In this document: one piece after another, positions 51,186-60,612 of the stretch
Layout: the number at the start of each line of letters is the position of its first letter
Position numbering within the stretch: position 1 is the stretch's first letter
Assembly: GCF_009363795.1 (NCBI RefSeq)
Contig: NZ_CP045420.1
Location: forward strand, 415,001 to 479,000
DNA length: 64,000 nt
Source of the DNA: Palleronia sp. THAF1
Lineage (GTDB): Bacteria > Pseudomonadota > Alphaproteobacteria > Rhodobacterales > Rhodobacteraceae
Direction of reading: 5' to 3'
The notes under the pieces: generated by a model
The model's input: only the letters and a program-made list of their open reading frames with translations
Databases searched by the model: none
Told to the model about the DNA's origin: nothing
Translations under genes and position numbers: made by a program

Positions 51186-52334
51186 TCAGGCGGCGTCGTC
51201 CATCGCCTTCGCGAACCGCTCGAACAGGTAAAAGCTGTCCTGCGGGCCGGGGCTGGCTTCGGGGTGGTGCTGAACCGACCAGATCGGCCGGTCGGACACG
51301 CGTATTCCGCAATTCGAACCGTCGAAGAGCGATACATGCGTCTGTTCCACCCCGGCAGGCAGTGACTGTGCATCCACCGTAAATCCATGGTTCATCGACG
51401 TGATTTCCACTTTGCCGGTCGCCAGTTCCTTAACAGGATGGTTCGCGCCGTGGTGTCCGTGGTTCATCTTCTGCGTCTTCGCGCCCAGTGCCAGCGCCAG
51501 AAGTTGGTGCCCAAGGCAAATGCCGAAGATCGGCATGTCGGATTTCTCCATCACCTCTTTCAACATCGGCACGGCGTAGGCCCCCGTGGCTGCCGGGTCG
51601 CCGGGCCCATTCGACAGGAACAAGCCAGCAGGGTTCTGGTCCAAGATATCTTGCGCCGTGGCGGTCGCCGGCAGCACGGTCACATCGCAGCCCGCGCTGG
51701 CAAGGCAGCGCAGGATGTTACGCTTGGCCCCATAGTCGATCGCGACCACCTTGTGACCGGGCGTCTCGCGCTTGAGGTAGCCTTCGGGCCAGGCCCACCG
51801 CATTTCGTCCCAGCGATAGGATTGAATACAGGACACATCCTTGGCCAGATCGCGGCCTTCAAGCCCGGCGAAATCACGCGCGGCGGCGACCAGCGCCTGT
51901 ATATCGAACTTCCCGTCGGGATCGTGGGCCAGCGCCACATGCGGCGCGCCTTGCTGGCGGATCGCTCGGGTCAGCCGGCGCGTGTCGATGCCGCCGATAC
52001 CGATCTTGCCGTGGCGTGTCAGCCACGCGTCCAGTTCCTCTGCCGCGCGCCAATTCGACGCGGCTGTCGGGTCCCACTTCACCACCATACCGTCCGCGAA
52101 GGGGATCGCGGTCTCGTCATCCTCGGGCGTGACGCCGGTGTTGCCGATATGCGGGAAGGTGAAGGTCACGATCTGCCCTGCGTAGGACGGATCGGTCATG
52201 ATTTCTTGATAGCCGGTCATCGCGGTGTTGAAGCACAACTCGGCAGTGCTCTGCCCGGTCGCCCCGAAGCCGCGGCCCTGAAAGATCGTTCCATCGGCTA
52301 GGGCAAGGCAGGCAGTGGGTGTCTGGCGGGGCAT
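51186..52334 (-). CDS. carA: Carbamoyl-phosphate synthase small subunit
   Basis: 382 residues. The N-terminal CPSase domain (LALADGTIFQGRGFGA; FNTAMTGYQEIMTDPSY) is followed by a class I glutaminase with nucleophile Cys in FGICLGHQLLALA and the HHGANHPV / HPEASPGP histidine region. It supplies ammonia to CarB for arginine and pyrimidine synthesis. carB is not in the window. It is divergent from the yqeY-like gene, an arrangement I recall as common in the group. Confidence 0.96.
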   Translation of the reverse strand: MPRQTPTACLALADGTIFQGRGFGATGQSTAELCFNTAMTGYQEIMTDPSYAGQIVTFTFPHIGNTGVTPEDDETAIPFADGMVVKWDPTAASNWRAAEELDAWLTRHGKIGIGGIDTRRLTRAIRQQGAPHVALAHDPDGKFDIQALVAAARDFAGLEGRDLAKDVSCIQSYRWDEMRWAWPEGYLKRETPGHKVVAIDYGAKRNILRCLASAGCDVTVLPATATAQDILDQNPAGLFLSNGPGDPAATGAYAVPMLKEVMEKSDMPIFGICLGHQLLALALGAKTQKMNHGHHGANHPVKELATGKVEITSMNHGFTVDAQSLPAGVEQTHVSLFDGSNCGIRVSDRPIWSVQHHPEASPGPQDSFYLFERFAKAMDDAA

Positions 52335-52460
52335 GGGATGAACCTTCGGCTGCGGCGCAAATCCATCGCGATGTATGGAGAAGGCCGGGTCCGGTCAAGC
52401 GGCGCTTGCGGCACGGGCGGTGGACGCTTACATGCCGCTGATCCCGAAAGGAGCATTCCG

Positions 52461-52922
52461 ATGGACCTGCGCGAGCGCATCACGACCGCCATGAAGACCG
52501 CAATGAAAGAGCGTCAGACCGCGCGTCTGTCGACCCTGCGGCTGATCAACGCCGCGATCAAGGATCGCGACATCGCCGCGCGCGGAACGGATGACGGCCC
52601 CGACGGCGTTACGGACTTGGAGGTGCGCCAGATTCTGGGGCGCATGATCAAGCAGCGTCAGGAAAGCGCGCGCGCCTACGAAGAGGGTGGGCGGCTTGAG
52701 CTTGCGGAAAGCGAGCGCGAGGAAATCGGGATCATCGAGGACTTCCTGCCGCGTCAGTTGGATGACGATGAAGTTGCTGCTGCGGTCGACAAGGCCATCG
52801 CCGAGACGGGTGCGAGCTCGATTCGCGACATGGGCCGGGTGATGGGGGTTCTGAAGGATCGCTACACGGGCCAAATGGACTTCGGTGCCGTTGGCCCGAA
52901 GCTAAAGGCGCGACTGGGCTGA
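52461..52922 (+). CDS. GatB/YqeY domain protein
   Basis: 153 residues. MDLRERITTAMKTAMKERQ, LSTLRLINAAIKD, IIEDFLPRQL and MGRVMGVLKDRY match the YqeY family, homologous to the tRNA-binding C-terminal domain of GatB. It may assist tRNA-dependent amidation or act on tRNA otherwise; the role is not proven. AAAGGAG lies 7 bases before the ATG at 52461. A hairpin follows the stop. Confidence 0.92.
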   Translation: MDLRERITTAMKTAMKERQTARLSTLRLINAAIKDRDIAARGTDDGPDGVTDLEVRQILGRMIKQRQESARAYEEGGRLELAESEREEIGIIEDFLPRQLDDDEVAAAVDKAIAETGASSIRDMGRVMGVLKDRYTGQMDFGAVGPKLKARLG

Positions 52923-52925
52923 GCC

Positions 52926-52954
52926 GCAGCGTCCCGGCTTTGTGCCGGGGCTGC
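52926..52954 (+). terminator. Terminator-like hairpin after the yqeY-like gene
   Basis: GCAGC..CCCGGC pairs with GCCGGG..CTGC around loop TTTGT, a few bases after the stop. No U-run follows, so strength is uncertain. Confidence 0.5.
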
Positions 52955-53032
52955 TGTGTAGAAGTCTGTAATCTGTTTGGGCACGGTTCCCGTTGTGAAC
53001 AATGCCATCCGTCTTCGTCGGTTGAAGTGCAC

Positions 53033-53560
53033 CTACGCCGGCAGTCGCTTGAGCAAACGGTCCAAGTCGTCGAAAAGCGCCTCGCGTTCTTCGGGCGAGA
53101 GAAACGCCCCAAGCTCTACGTCCCGGCCCGATCCTGAAAGTGTGATGTAATTCTCGATCGGTTTGTCGTGCAGCCGCATGCGGGTCCAATGCGGGTTGCC
53201 TTGCCACGTCTGGACGGGACCGCGCGGATTCGTGCGTTCAAGTGACAGAAGATCGGACCAGATTGTCAGTTCCTCGACCAACTGCCCGTCGCGGTAGTTG
53301 CGCATAATGAACAGGTACAGCGCCGCCAGGGCTGCCAGCAGGAAGGGCAGCAATCCCCAGAAGACCGGCGTGCCGATCAGGGGGAGTAGGGGCACCAAAA
53401 ACATCAGTGCGCAGAACGCCATGATCCCCGCGAAGCCTGCCACCGGCAGTGACCGGTTGGGCCAAAGGCGCAGGCGCGCATAGGGATGTCCCCCCTGATG
53501 CGAGAAGGCCCCGGACTGTGCCGGGGCCTCCTGCGTTCGGTCAAGCCACTCTACCGGCAT
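53033..53560 (-). CDS. DUF2244 membrane protein
   Basis: 175 residues. After an N-terminal cytosolic stretch beginning MPVEW, two membrane segments (about 45-90) with RLRLWPNRSLP before them mark the DUF2244 family; a soluble ~80-residue tail follows. The ATG at 53560 shares one base with the ctaD stop (TGATG), so translation is coupled. The position next to the oxidase gene suggests a role in oxidase assembly, but none is proven. A 9 bp hairpin lies within its first codons. Confidence 0.82.
   Translation of the reverse strand: MPVEWLDRTQEAPAQSGAFSHQGGHPYARLRLWPNRSLPVAGFAGIMAFCALMFLVPLLPLIGTPVFWGLLPFLLAALAALYLFIMRNYRDGQLVEELTIWSDLLSLERTNPRGPVQTWQGNPHWTRMRLHDKPIENYITLSGSGRDVELGAFLSPEEREALFDDLDRLLKRLPA
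53506..53529 (-). terminator. Strong hairpin inside the DUF2244 coding start
   Basis: AGGCCCCGG and CCGGGGCCT form a perfect 9 bp stem with a 6-base loop, 31 bp beyond the ctaD stop on the minus strand. It may stop or stall most ctaD transcripts so that little DUF2244 is made, or stabilise the ctaD 3' end after processing. No strong U-run follows. Confidence 0.4.
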
Positions 53561-55239
53561 CAGTGATGCGCGGGGGCCTTGTCCCACTCTTCGCGCTTGG
53601 GAAGCGTCTCGAAGGTGTGTTCAGGCGGCGGCGAAGGCAGCGTCCACTCCAGCGTGTCGGCCCAAGGCGTCCACGGATTGGCAGGCGCGGTGCGCGGCAC
53701 TTTGATGATCACCCAGAAGATCGCAATGATGAAGAATACGAACGACGCGAAGGACAGGAACGCACCGATCGACGACACGTAGTGCCACAGCGCGAAGGCG
53801 TCCGGGTAGTCGATGTAACGGCGCGGCATCCCCTGACGTCCCAGGAAGTGCTGGGGGAAGAAGGTGATGTTGGAGCCGATGAACATCGCCCAGAAATGGG
53901 TCTTGCCGATCCACTCCGGGATCATCTTGCCGGTGAACTTCGGGAAGTAGAAGTAGATGCCCGCGAAGATGGCGAACACGGCTCCAAGGCTCATCACGTA
54001 GTGGAAGTGCGCCACGACGTAGTAGGTGTCGTGATAGGCGCGGTCGATAGCGGCTTGGGACAGCACGATGCCAGTCACACCACCGGCAGTGAACAGCACC
54101 AGAAAGCCGAAGGCCCAGAGCATCGGGGTCTTCAATTCGACCGAACCGCCCCACATGGTCGCGATCCACGAGAAGATCTTGATGCCCGTGGGCACCGCGA
54201 TCACCATGGTCGCCAGCATGAAGTAGGACTGCTGCGTCAGCGACATGCCCACCGTATACATGTGGTGCGCCCAAACGACGAAGCCGAGCACGCCGATGGC
54301 GATCAGCGCCCACACCATCGGCAGGTAACCGAAGATCGGCTTGCGGCTGAAGGTAGAGATGATGTGGCTGATGATGCCGAAGCCCGGCAGCACGACGATA
54401 TACACCTCTGGGTGCCCGAAGAACCACAGGATGTGCTGATACAGGACCGGGTCACCACCGCCCGACGGATCGAAGAACGTCGTGCCGAAGTTACGGTCGG
54501 TCAGCAGCATGGTGATCGCGCCGGCCAGAACGGGCAGGGCCAGAAGGATCAGCCACGCGGTTACGAAGATCGACCACGAGAACAGCGGCACCTTGAACAG
54601 GGTCATGCCGGGGGCACGCATGTTCAGGAAGGTGGTAATCATGTTGATCGCGCCCAAGATCGACGACGCGCCCGAGACGTGTACGGCGAAGATCGCCAAG
54701 TCGGTCGAATAGCCGCCCTCGGTCGTGGACAGGGGTGGGTAGAGCACCCATCCGATGCCGGACCCAAGCTGGCCATTGCCGCCAGGGCTGAACACCGAGG
54801 CCACCGCCAGCGTAGAGCCTGCGACGAACAGCCAGTACGACAGGTTGTTCAGACGCGGGAACGCCATGTCCGGCGCGCCGATCTGCAGCGGCATCAGATA
54901 GTTGCCGAAACCGCCGAAGAGCGCGGGAATAACCACGAAGAACATCATCAGGATGCCGTGGGCCGTGATCATCACGTTCCACAGGTGGCCGTTGGGCGTG
55001 CAATTCTCGATGGCGGCGGGCAGAAGCCGCGCACCTTCCATGCACATGTACTGGACGCCCGGTTCCATCAGCTCCATCCGCATGTAGACGGTGAAGGCAA
55101 CAGAAATGAAGCCCGTCAGTCCGGCGGTGAAGAGGTACAGAATACCGATGTCTTTGTGATTCGTAGACATGAACCACCGGGTGAAGAACCCCCGGTTGTC
55201 TTCGTGTCCGTCATGGCCGTGGACGGCTGCGTCAGCCAT
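53560..55239 (-). CDS. ctaD: Cytochrome c oxidase subunit I (aa3-type)
   Basis: 559 residues with twelve membrane helices. [11 protein letters not shown] supplies a haem a ligand; [17 protein letters not shown] has the CuB histidine cross-linked to tyrosine; HHMYTVGM and [12 protein letters not shown] give further CuB and haem ligands. It reduces oxygen to water and pumps protons at the inner membrane. Other oxidase genes are absent here: the lone ctaD with DUF2244 downstream is as in related genomes. Its 218 bp upstream region holds two identical decamers (55341, 55371). Confidence 0.97.
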   Translation of the reverse strand: MADAAVHGHDGHEDNRGFFTRWFMSTNHKDIGILYLFTAGLTGFISVAFTVYMRMELMEPGVQYMCMEGARLLPAAIENCTPNGHLWNVMITAHGILMMFFVVIPALFGGFGNYLMPLQIGAPDMAFPRLNNLSYWLFVAGSTLAVASVFSPGGNGQLGSGIGWVLYPPLSTTEGGYSTDLAIFAVHVSGASSILGAINMITTFLNMRAPGMTLFKVPLFSWSIFVTAWLILLALPVLAGAITMLLTDRNFGTTFFDPSGGGDPVLYQHILWFFGHPEVYIVVLPGFGIISHIISTFSRKPIFGYLPMVWALIAIGVLGFVVWAHHMYTVGMSLTQQSYFMLATMVIAVPTGIKIFSWIATMWGGSVELKTPMLWAFGFLVLFTAGGVTGIVLSQAAIDRAYHDTYYVVAHFHYVMSLGAVFAIFAGIYFYFPKFTGKMIPEWIGKTHFWAMFIGSNITFFPQHFLGRQGMPRRYIDYPDAFALWHYVSSIGAFLSFASFVFFIIAIFWVIIKVPRTAPANPWTPWADTLEWTLPSPPPEHTFETLPKREEWDKAPAHH

Positions 55240-55340
55240 GCGTGCCTCCTGAGTTCCCGATCATTGTTTTTGACGCAGGCGGGCCGAGGTCCACGCAGCG
55301 TTGTTTCGGCTTTTAGGCAGAACACCGCCAAGGGGCAATG

Positions 55341-55380
55341 ATACGTTTTGGCACATCTTCCAGATATTGAATACGTTTTG
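55341..55380. repeat. Direct repeat ATACGTTTTG x2 in the ctaD-nadD control region
   Basis: The decamer ATACGTTTTG occurs at 55341-55350 and again at 55371-55380, exactly 30 bases apart (close to three helical turns). It lies in the divergent promoter region of ctaD and nadD, so it may be a paired regulator site. Confidence 0.5.
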
Positions 55381-55457
55381 TCGGAGATCCCGCTCGTCGA
55401 GGTGCTTGCGGTTGCGGCGCGGTCGCGTCATCCAAGCGAAATGACTGGAATTGCGAC

Positions 55458-56054
55458 ATGAACGGCCCCGGGTGGCCCATGACCGGGGCAGACCAAGTGA
55501 TCGGCCTGTTGGGCGGGTCGTTCGATCCGGCCCACGCCGGTCACGTCGCGATCACCCGCGCGGCATTGCGTCGGTTCGGATTGGCGCAGGTGTGGTGGCT
55601 CGTCTCTCCAGGCAATCCGCTGAAACCCGACGCGCCGGCTGCGCTTCAGACCCGGCTTGAAGCCGCGCGCAGGGTCATGGGCCATCCGCGCGTCCGCATC
55701 ACCGACTTGGAGTCGCGTCTGGGCACACGGCTGACCGTCGAGACCATCGCGGCCCTCCAAGCGCGCTATCACCGCACACGATTCGTCTGGCTGATGGGCG
55801 CGGACAATCTGGCGCAGTTCCATCGCTGGGACCGCTGGCAAGAGATCGCGTCACGGGTTCCCATGGGCGTTTTGGCCCGCCCCGGAGACCGTATACGCGC
55901 GCTGCGATCGCCCGCCGCCCGCGCGCTATCATGCTATCGTGTGTCGCCCGGCATTCTGGCTTCTGTGGATGCTCCGGCCTGGTCTTTCGTGAACATCCCG
56001 ATGCGCCAAGAGTCCTCCTCCGCGCTGCGGGCGGCGGGAACCTGGAAACACTGA
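55458..56054 (+). CDS. nadD: Nicotinate-nucleotide adenylyltransferase
   Basis: 198 residues. [19 protein letters not shown] holds the H-x-G-H nucleotidyl-transfer motif, [11 protein letters not shown] and FVWLMGADN are conserved NadD stretches, and the C-terminal RQESSSALR replaces the ISST-R loop. It adds AMP to nicotinate mononucleotide in NAD synthesis. The ATG at 55458 is used; 55479 would remove seven residues. The dacB-like gene follows on the same strand after 84 bp. Confidence 0.93.
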   Translation: MNGPGWPMTGADQVIGLLGGSFDPAHAGHVAITRAALRRFGLAQVWWLVSPGNPLKPDAPAALQTRLEAARRVMGHPRVRITDLESRLGTRLTVETIAALQARYHRTRFVWLMGADNLAQFHRWDRWQEIASRVPMGVLARPGDRIRALRSPAARALSCYRVSPGILASVDAPAWSFVNIPMRQESSSALRAAGTWKH

Positions 56055-56138
56055 TGTGATTAATCAAGTGCCGACAGCCTGTTGAACGCCTGCCTAAGCG
56101 GGCTGTAGAGTTGTTACGTTGACGAGGAAGGCTGACTT

Positions 56139-57593
56139 TTGCTGACAAGACGGACCATGATCGCGGGACTGGCGAGCCTTGGCGCCACTCGTGCCGCTGC
56201 CGCGCCGCCAGAGACCAGCCTGCGCCCGATCCTGCGCGGCGACGATCTGTTCAAGCGGTTCGTTCCGTCGGTCGAGGATATCCTGTCGGAAGCGAACCTT
56301 TCTGGCGATGTGGCCTTCGCGGTTGCCGACGCTAACACCGGCCGGATCATCGAGGCACACCAGCCCCTTCTGCCCCTGCCGCCCGCTTCGACCGCGAAAG
56401 CGCTGACGACGCTCTGGGCCTTGGAGCGTCTTGGCCCCACCCATCGGTTCACGACGCGGCTGCTGGCCACCGGGCCTGTCGTCGACGGTCGGATCGACGG
56501 CGATCTGGTGCTTGCGGGCGGTGGCGATCCCACGCTGGACACCGATGCCCTGATGGAGATGGCCTCGGCCCTGAAGGACATGGGCGTTCGCGAGGTTGCA
56601 GGAAACCTGAAGGTCTGGTCCGGCGCGCTGCCTGACCTGCACGAGATCGACCGCGAGCAGCCCGACCACGTGGGCTACAATCCCGCCGTCTCTGGTCTGA
56701 ACTTGAACTTCAACCGGGTGCATTTCGGCTGGTCGCGTAAGGGCGGCAGTTACGACGTCACGATGGATGCCCGCTCCGCCAATGCCGTTCCGCCTGTGCA
56801 AATGGCGCGGATGCAGGTAGTGGACCGGTCGTCGCCAATCTACACCTACGCGCGCTCGGACGCCTATGACGAGTGGACGGTGGCACGGGGCGCCCTGGGC
56901 AATGCCGGTGCGCGCTGGCTGCCCGTGCGCGATCCGGCTCACTACGCTGGAGAGGTCTTTCAGACGCTGCTGCGCTCGCACGGTATCATCGCTGCCGGGA
57001 GCATAGAGACCGCCGAGTCCGACGAGGGCGAAACTTTGCACTCGCGCACCAGCGACCCGCTGCCTGATCTACTGCGCGACATGATGACTTATTCTACCAA
57101 TCTGACGGCAGAGGTGATGGGGCTATCCGCGTCCAGCACCCTTGGCCCGGTGGATAGCCTGGCCGAGTCGGCCGATCGCATGAACGGCTGGCTGCGCGAA
57201 ACCTACGGGATGCGCGCGGTTGATCTGGAAGACCACTCCGGCCTTGGCGACGACAGCCGCGTCACCGCGACGGACATGGTGCGCGCCATGGTCGGCGCGG
57301 GACCGGATGGCGCGCTGCGGGCGCTGATGAAGCCCTTTGCTCTGGATGGGGACGATTTCACCGTCGACGCGAAGACCGGCACGCTGAACTTCGTCAGCGC
57401 GCTGACGGGCTACGTGTCCGGCCCCGCGGGTGGGCCGCTCGCCTTTTCGATCATGTGCGGCGACATCCCGCGCCGCGACGCTCTGACCGTTGCACAACGT
57501 GAAAAGCCCGAGGGTGGATCGTGGTGGAACGGCCGTGCCAAAATCATGCAGCGCGCACTGATCGACCGCTGGGGCAAGCTTTACCTGACCTGA
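56139..57593 (+). CDS. dacB: D-alanyl-D-alanine carboxypeptidase/endopeptidase (PBP4-like, S13)
   Basis: 484 residues, TTG start with GAGGAAG 8 bases upstream. TRRTMIAGLASLG resembles a twin-arginine signal. Active-site motifs are S-x-x-K in PPASTAKALTT (about 86-96), S-x-N in YSTNLTAE and K-T-G in DAKTGTLN. It trims peptide stems or cuts cross-links in the periplasm. The usual PBP4 insertion between the first motifs (LVLAGGGDPTL) is present. Confidence 0.92.
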   Translation: MLTRRTMIAGLASLGATRAAAAPPETSLRPILRGDDLFKRFVPSVEDILSEANLSGDVAFAVADANTGRIIEAHQPLLPLPPASTAKALTTLWALERLGPTHRFTTRLLATGPVVDGRIDGDLVLAGGGDPTLDTDALMEMASALKDMGVREVAGNLKVWSGALPDLHEIDREQPDHVGYNPAVSGLNLNFNRVHFGWSRKGGSYDVTMDARSANAVPPVQMARMQVVDRSSPIYTYARSDAYDEWTVARGALGNAGARWLPVRDPAHYAGEVFQTLLRSHGIIAAGSIETAESDEGETLHSRTSDPLPDLLRDMMTYSTNLTAEVMGLSASSTLGPVDSLAESADRMNGWLRETYGMRAVDLEDHSGLGDDSRVTATDMVRAMVGAGPDGALRALMKPFALDGDDFTVDAKTGTLNFVSALTGYVSGPAGGPLAFSIMCGDIPRRDALTVAQREKPEGGSWWNGRAKIMQRALIDRWGKLYLT

Positions 57594-57597
57594 GCGC

Positions 57598-57774
57598 CTA
57601 GACGGCAGCCTTCTTCGGCCCGGCGAAATACCATACGATGAAGCCCAGAACCGGGAAGATCAGGATGCCAAGACACCACAGGATCTTCTTGCCCGTCGTC
57701 GCATTCGACGTGATGACCTGATACAGCGCGTAGACGCTGGCGACGAAGATAATGAGGCCGATGATCTCGCGCAT
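57598..57774 (-). CDS. Small membrane protein (PLDc_N-like)
   Basis: 58 residues, from ATG at 57774 with AAGGAG upstream. Two membrane segments (about 4-22 and 32-51), ending LGFIVWYFAGPKKAAV, match the short PLD-nuclease N-terminal (PLDc_N) domain found as free-standing proteins in many bacteria. The free form has no known function. It ends 5 bp from the convergent dacB stop and lies 12 bp after the terB-like gene on the same strand. Confidence 0.78.
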   Translation of the reverse strand: MREIIGLIIFVASVYALYQVITSNATTGKKILWCLGILIFPVLGFIVWYFAGPKKAAV

Positions 57775-57786
57775 AGAGATGCTCCT

Positions 57787-58209
57787 TCAGACAGTCATGT
57801 GGCGGGCGCGCGCACCACGTTCGATTGCGGCGGCGTGCAGGCGCGTGATCTCCAGTTCCCAGCGCATTTCTTCCAGGAACCGCATCTCTGTGTCGCCCAA
57901 CACACCATCTGCGGCGGCCACGTCGCATGACAAGGCGTAGGCGGTCTCGAACAGCTGCGCGGGCAGATATTTGCGGATGAGGGCGAACAGATCGTCCAGC
58001 CCGTCCTCTTCCGAGAACAGGTCGAACACGACCTCTGCGATCTCGGCGATGCGCTGCTGGTCGAAATCGGCGAAGACCGGCAGGTGGTTCACGATCCGCT
58101 CGATCGTCACAAGCTCTGACGTGCGCAGGTTTTCGTCCGATGCGGACGTCGCGATCATCAGCGCCACGAGGCAATCTTGCGCCGTCTCTATCCGTGCAGT
58201 GTCAGACAT
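57787..58209 (-). CDS. TerB-like tellurite-resistance-domain protein
   Basis: 140 residues, all helical. [26 protein letters not shown] and [18 protein letters not shown] are the paired acidic helix-loop motifs of the TerB family, which may bind metal. No other ter gene is nearby, so tellurite resistance is not implied. It is followed on the same strand by the PLDc_N-like gene and is divergent from lysS. Confidence 0.82.
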   Translation of the reverse strand: MSDTARIETAQDCLVALMIATSASDENLRTSELVTIERIVNHLPVFADFDQQRIAEIAEVVFDLFSEEDGLDDLFALIRKYLPAQLFETAYALSCDVAAADGVLGDTEMRFLEEMRWELEITRLHAAAIERGARARHMTV

Positions 58210-58317
58210 GGGAGTCACCTTCGATACAGGGTGGGTCCGGGGCACATGCGGACATTAATTGACGATGCGCCCCTTCGGCAATACTCGTGCGGCCTGATCA
58301 CCCACCCGGAGCATTCC

Positions 58318-59904
58318 ATGACTGACCTGCGCGATACCGCCCTGCAATCGAAGGCTTGGCCGTTCGAAGAGGCGCGCAAGCTGGTCAAACGGTTCGAAAA
58401 GCGCCCGCCAGAGAAGGGCTACGCGCTTTTCGAGACCGGCTACGGGCCCTCGGGCCTGCCGCACATCGGCACCTTCGGCGAAGTCGCACGCACGACCATG
58501 GTGCGCCGCGCGTTCGAGATCATCAGCGACATCCCCACCAAGCTGATCTGCTTTTCGGATGACATGGACGGCTTGCGGAAGGTGCCGGGCAATGTGCCCA
58601 ACAAGGAGCAGGTAGAAGAGGATCTGAACCTGCCCCTGACCCGCGTGCGCGATCCTTTCGGCACCCACGACAGCTTCGGCGCACATAACAATGCGCGTCT
58701 GCGCGCGTTCCTGGATGGGTTCGGGTTCGAATACGATTTCGCGTCCTCCACCGCATACTACACATCCGGCCGCTTCGACGCGGCCCTGATGCGCGCGCTG
58801 GAATGCTACGAGCAGATCATGGAGATCATGCTGCCCACGCTCGGCCCTGACCGCCGCGCGACCTATTCGCCGTTCCTGCCGGTTAGCCCCAAGACTGGCC
58901 ACGTCCTGCAGGTCCCCACGCTGGAGCGGAACGTGGCGGCGGGCACCATCGTCTACGAAGAACCCGATGGAGAGCGCATTGAAGTGCCCGTCACCGGCGG
59001 CAACGTGAAGATGCAGTGGAAGCCCGACTGGGCCATGCGCTGGTATGCTTTGGGCGTGGACTACGAGATGTCGGGCAAGGACCTGATCGATTCGAACGTG
59101 CAAGCGGGCAAGATTTGCCGCGCGCTGGGCGGTCCGGGACCGGAAACGCTGACCTACGAGCTGTTCCTTGATGCCGAGGGCCAGAAGATCAGCAAATCCA
59201 AAGGCAACGGCCTGTCCATGCAAGACTGGCTGACCTACGCGTCGCCGGAGTCGCTGTCTTACTTCATGTATCTCAAACCGAAGACCGCCAAGCGGCTACA
59301 TTTCGACGTGATCCCCAAGGCCGTGGACGAATATCATCAGCAACTGCGCGCCTATCCCGATCAGGACGCGGCGCAACGGCTGAACAACCCGGTGACGCAT
59401 ATTCACGGGGGCGACGTGCCCGCCTCTGACATGGTCGTGCCCTTCGCGATGCTGCTGAACCTCGCGTCGGTGTCGGGGGCAGAGGAGAAGGGGCAGCTTT
59501 GGGGCTTCATCCAGCGCTACGCGCCGGACGCCGGGCCGGACACGCATCCGCAACTGGATGCCGCCGCGGGCTACGCGGTGCGCTACTACAATGACTTCGT
59601 GAAACCAGCGAAGACCTTCCGCCTGCCGACAGACATCGAGCGCGCGGCCATCGAAGACCTGCGCGCACGGCTGGTCGCCTGGGACGGCGGCCTCGACGCC
59701 GAAGCGTTGCAATCCGAAGTCTTCGCCGTCGGCAAGGCCCACGGGTTCGAGCCTTTGCGCGACTGGTTCACCGCGCTCTACGAAGTGCTGCTGGGCCAAA
59801 GCCAGGGCCCGCGCTTCGGTGGCTTCGTGGCGCTTTACGGCGTGCAAGAGACCATCGCGCTGATCGACAGCGCATTGGCGGGAAAGCTGGCCGGCGGCCA
59901 ATGA
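58318..59904 (+). CDS. lysS: Lysine--tRNA ligase, class I
   Basis: 528 residues. The class I motifs are present: PHIGTFGE (HIGH type, about 47-54) and KISKSKG (KMSKS type, about 291-297). Sequence and length fit the archaeal-type LysK enzymes, unrelated to the class II LysRS of most bacteria but normal for alphaproteobacteria. It charges tRNA-Lys in the cytosol. The start at 58318 has CCGGAG upstream. Its stop codon overlaps a dispersed repeat that forms a long hairpin. Confidence 0.95.
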   Translation: MTDLRDTALQSKAWPFEEARKLVKRFEKRPPEKGYALFETGYGPSGLPHIGTFGEVARTTMVRRAFEIISDIPTKLICFSDDMDGLRKVPGNVPNKEQVEEDLNLPLTRVRDPFGTHDSFGAHNNARLRAFLDGFGFEYDFASSTAYYTSGRFDAALMRALECYEQIMEIMLPTLGPDRRATYSPFLPVSPKTGHVLQVPTLERNVAAGTIVYEEPDGERIEVPVTGGNVKMQWKPDWAMRWYALGVDYEMSGKDLIDSNVQAGKICRALGGPGPETLTYELFLDAEGQKISKSKGNGLSMQDWLTYASPESLSYFMYLKPKTAKRLHFDVIPKAVDEYHQQLRAYPDQDAAQRLNNPVTHIHGGDVPASDMVVPFAMLLNLASVSGAEEKGQLWGFIQRYAPDAGPDTHPQLDAAAGYAVRYYNDFVKPAKTFRLPTDIERAAIEDLRARLVAWDGGLDAEALQSEVFAVGKAHGFEPLRDWFTALYEVLLGQSQGPRFGGFVALYGVQETIALIDSALAGKLAGGQ

Positions 59905-59930
59905 GTATTTAGAAAAACAAAGAAGCAGCA
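59901..59930 (+). repeat. Dispersed intergenic repeat, copy D
   Basis: ATGAGTATTTAGAAAAACAA then AGAAGCAGCA overlaps the lysS stop codon. It is one arm of a long inverted repeat; see 59903-59961. Confidence 0.75.
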
Positions 59931-59961
59931 GGTGGCTCTTCTTTGTTTTTCGTAAATACTC
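59903..59961. terminator. Long inverted repeat formed by two opposed repeat copies
   Basis: Arms 59903-59925 (GAGTATTTAGAAAAACAAAG then AAG) and 59938-59961 are complementary except for one bulged base, around a 12-base loop. This is a 23-bp A/T-rich hairpin right after lysS, probably a terminator for both directions. It consists of repeat copy D and an opposite copy D'. Confidence 0.65.
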
Positions 59962-60066
59962 TGGCGCAAGGCACGCCAAAAGCCTGACGGCGGCGTGGTG
60001 TCGCGCGGATTTGAAACTTCGGCGGTTCGTGTCACGTATCTTGGTGGAGCTGACCCGGAGGATCCC

Positions 60067-60465
60067 ATGCGTCCATTCATCGCCGCCATCGCCCTGTGCC
60101 TCGCCGCTCTACCCGCCGCAGCGCAAGAAGCAGAGATCGAGGGCGTGATCTCTTCCCAGCTAGAGGCCTTCCAGTCGGACGACTTCGGGCAGGCGTTCAG
60201 CTACGCCTCGCCCATGATACAAGGCATGTTCCGCACGCCGCAGAACTTCGGGTCGATGGTGCAGCAGGGCTACCCCATGGTCCACCGCCCCGGTGCCGTG
60301 ACCTATCTGGAACTGGAGGGCGAGCCGCCCCTGATGCGCCAGAAGGTCATGATCCAGGACGCATCCGGCGCTTTCCACACGTTGGAATATGAGATGCTGC
60401 AAGATGGTGACGCTTGGCTGATCAACGGCGTACAGATGCTTTCGGCCCCCGCTGTCGGCGTTTGA
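60067..60465 (+). CDS. Exported DUF4864 protein
   Basis: 132 residues. A signal peptide (AAIALCLAALPAAAQ, cleavage near 18) leads to a ~110-residue domain of SnoaL/NTF2-like shape: IEGVISSQLEAFQSDDFGQAFSYASP, GYPMVHRPGAV and WLINGVQM match DUF4864. Probably periplasmic; function unknown. GGAGG lies 5 bases before the ATG at 60067. It stands alone after the lysS hairpin. Confidence 0.82.
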   Translation: MRPFIAAIALCLAALPAAAQEAEIEGVISSQLEAFQSDDFGQAFSYASPMIQGMFRTPQNFGSMVQQGYPMVHRPGAVTYLELEGEPPLMRQKVMIQDASGAFHTLEYEMLQDGDAWLINGVQMLSAPAVGV

Positions 60466-60492
60466 CACGCACCCACCGTGACGGTGGCTTGA

Positions 60493-60510
60493 GCGGGCTT
60501 TAAGCCCCGC
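60493..60510 (+). terminator. Hairpin downstream of the DUF4864 gene
   Basis: GCGGGCTT pairs with AAGCCCCGC with one bulged base. A separate dyad, CCACCGT-G-ACGGTGG, sits at 60473-60487. No U-run follows, so this is a weak call. Confidence 0.35.
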
Positions 60511-60612
60511 CCCCTATCCCTTCGCACATGCCGGTCATTCGTCCGGCCCACGCGGTGTCCCATGCCTTTGGGAACAGCCGCGTTGCGTTTGCCTGCTTGC
60601 GAAGGGAACACG

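Noticed and set aside
53449-55341. Long open frame on the plus strand opposite ctaD
   Set aside because: It is rich in His, Arg, Asp and Glu with no recognisable domain, the usual product of reading a high-GC gene backwards; ctaD on the other strand is certain.
55240-55457. FNR-type site (TTGAT-N4-ATCAA) in front of ctaD
   Set aside because: No match at both half-sites was found in the region.
57787-58209. Tellurite resistance operon
   Set aside because: Only a single TerB-like protein is present; no terC, terD or terZ relative lies nearby.
59901-59930. Short peptide encoded by the dispersed repeat (MSI.KNKE-like)
   Set aside because: Copies are interrupted by stops or lie in different contexts with no shared length; the DNA pattern, not the reading frame, is conserved.
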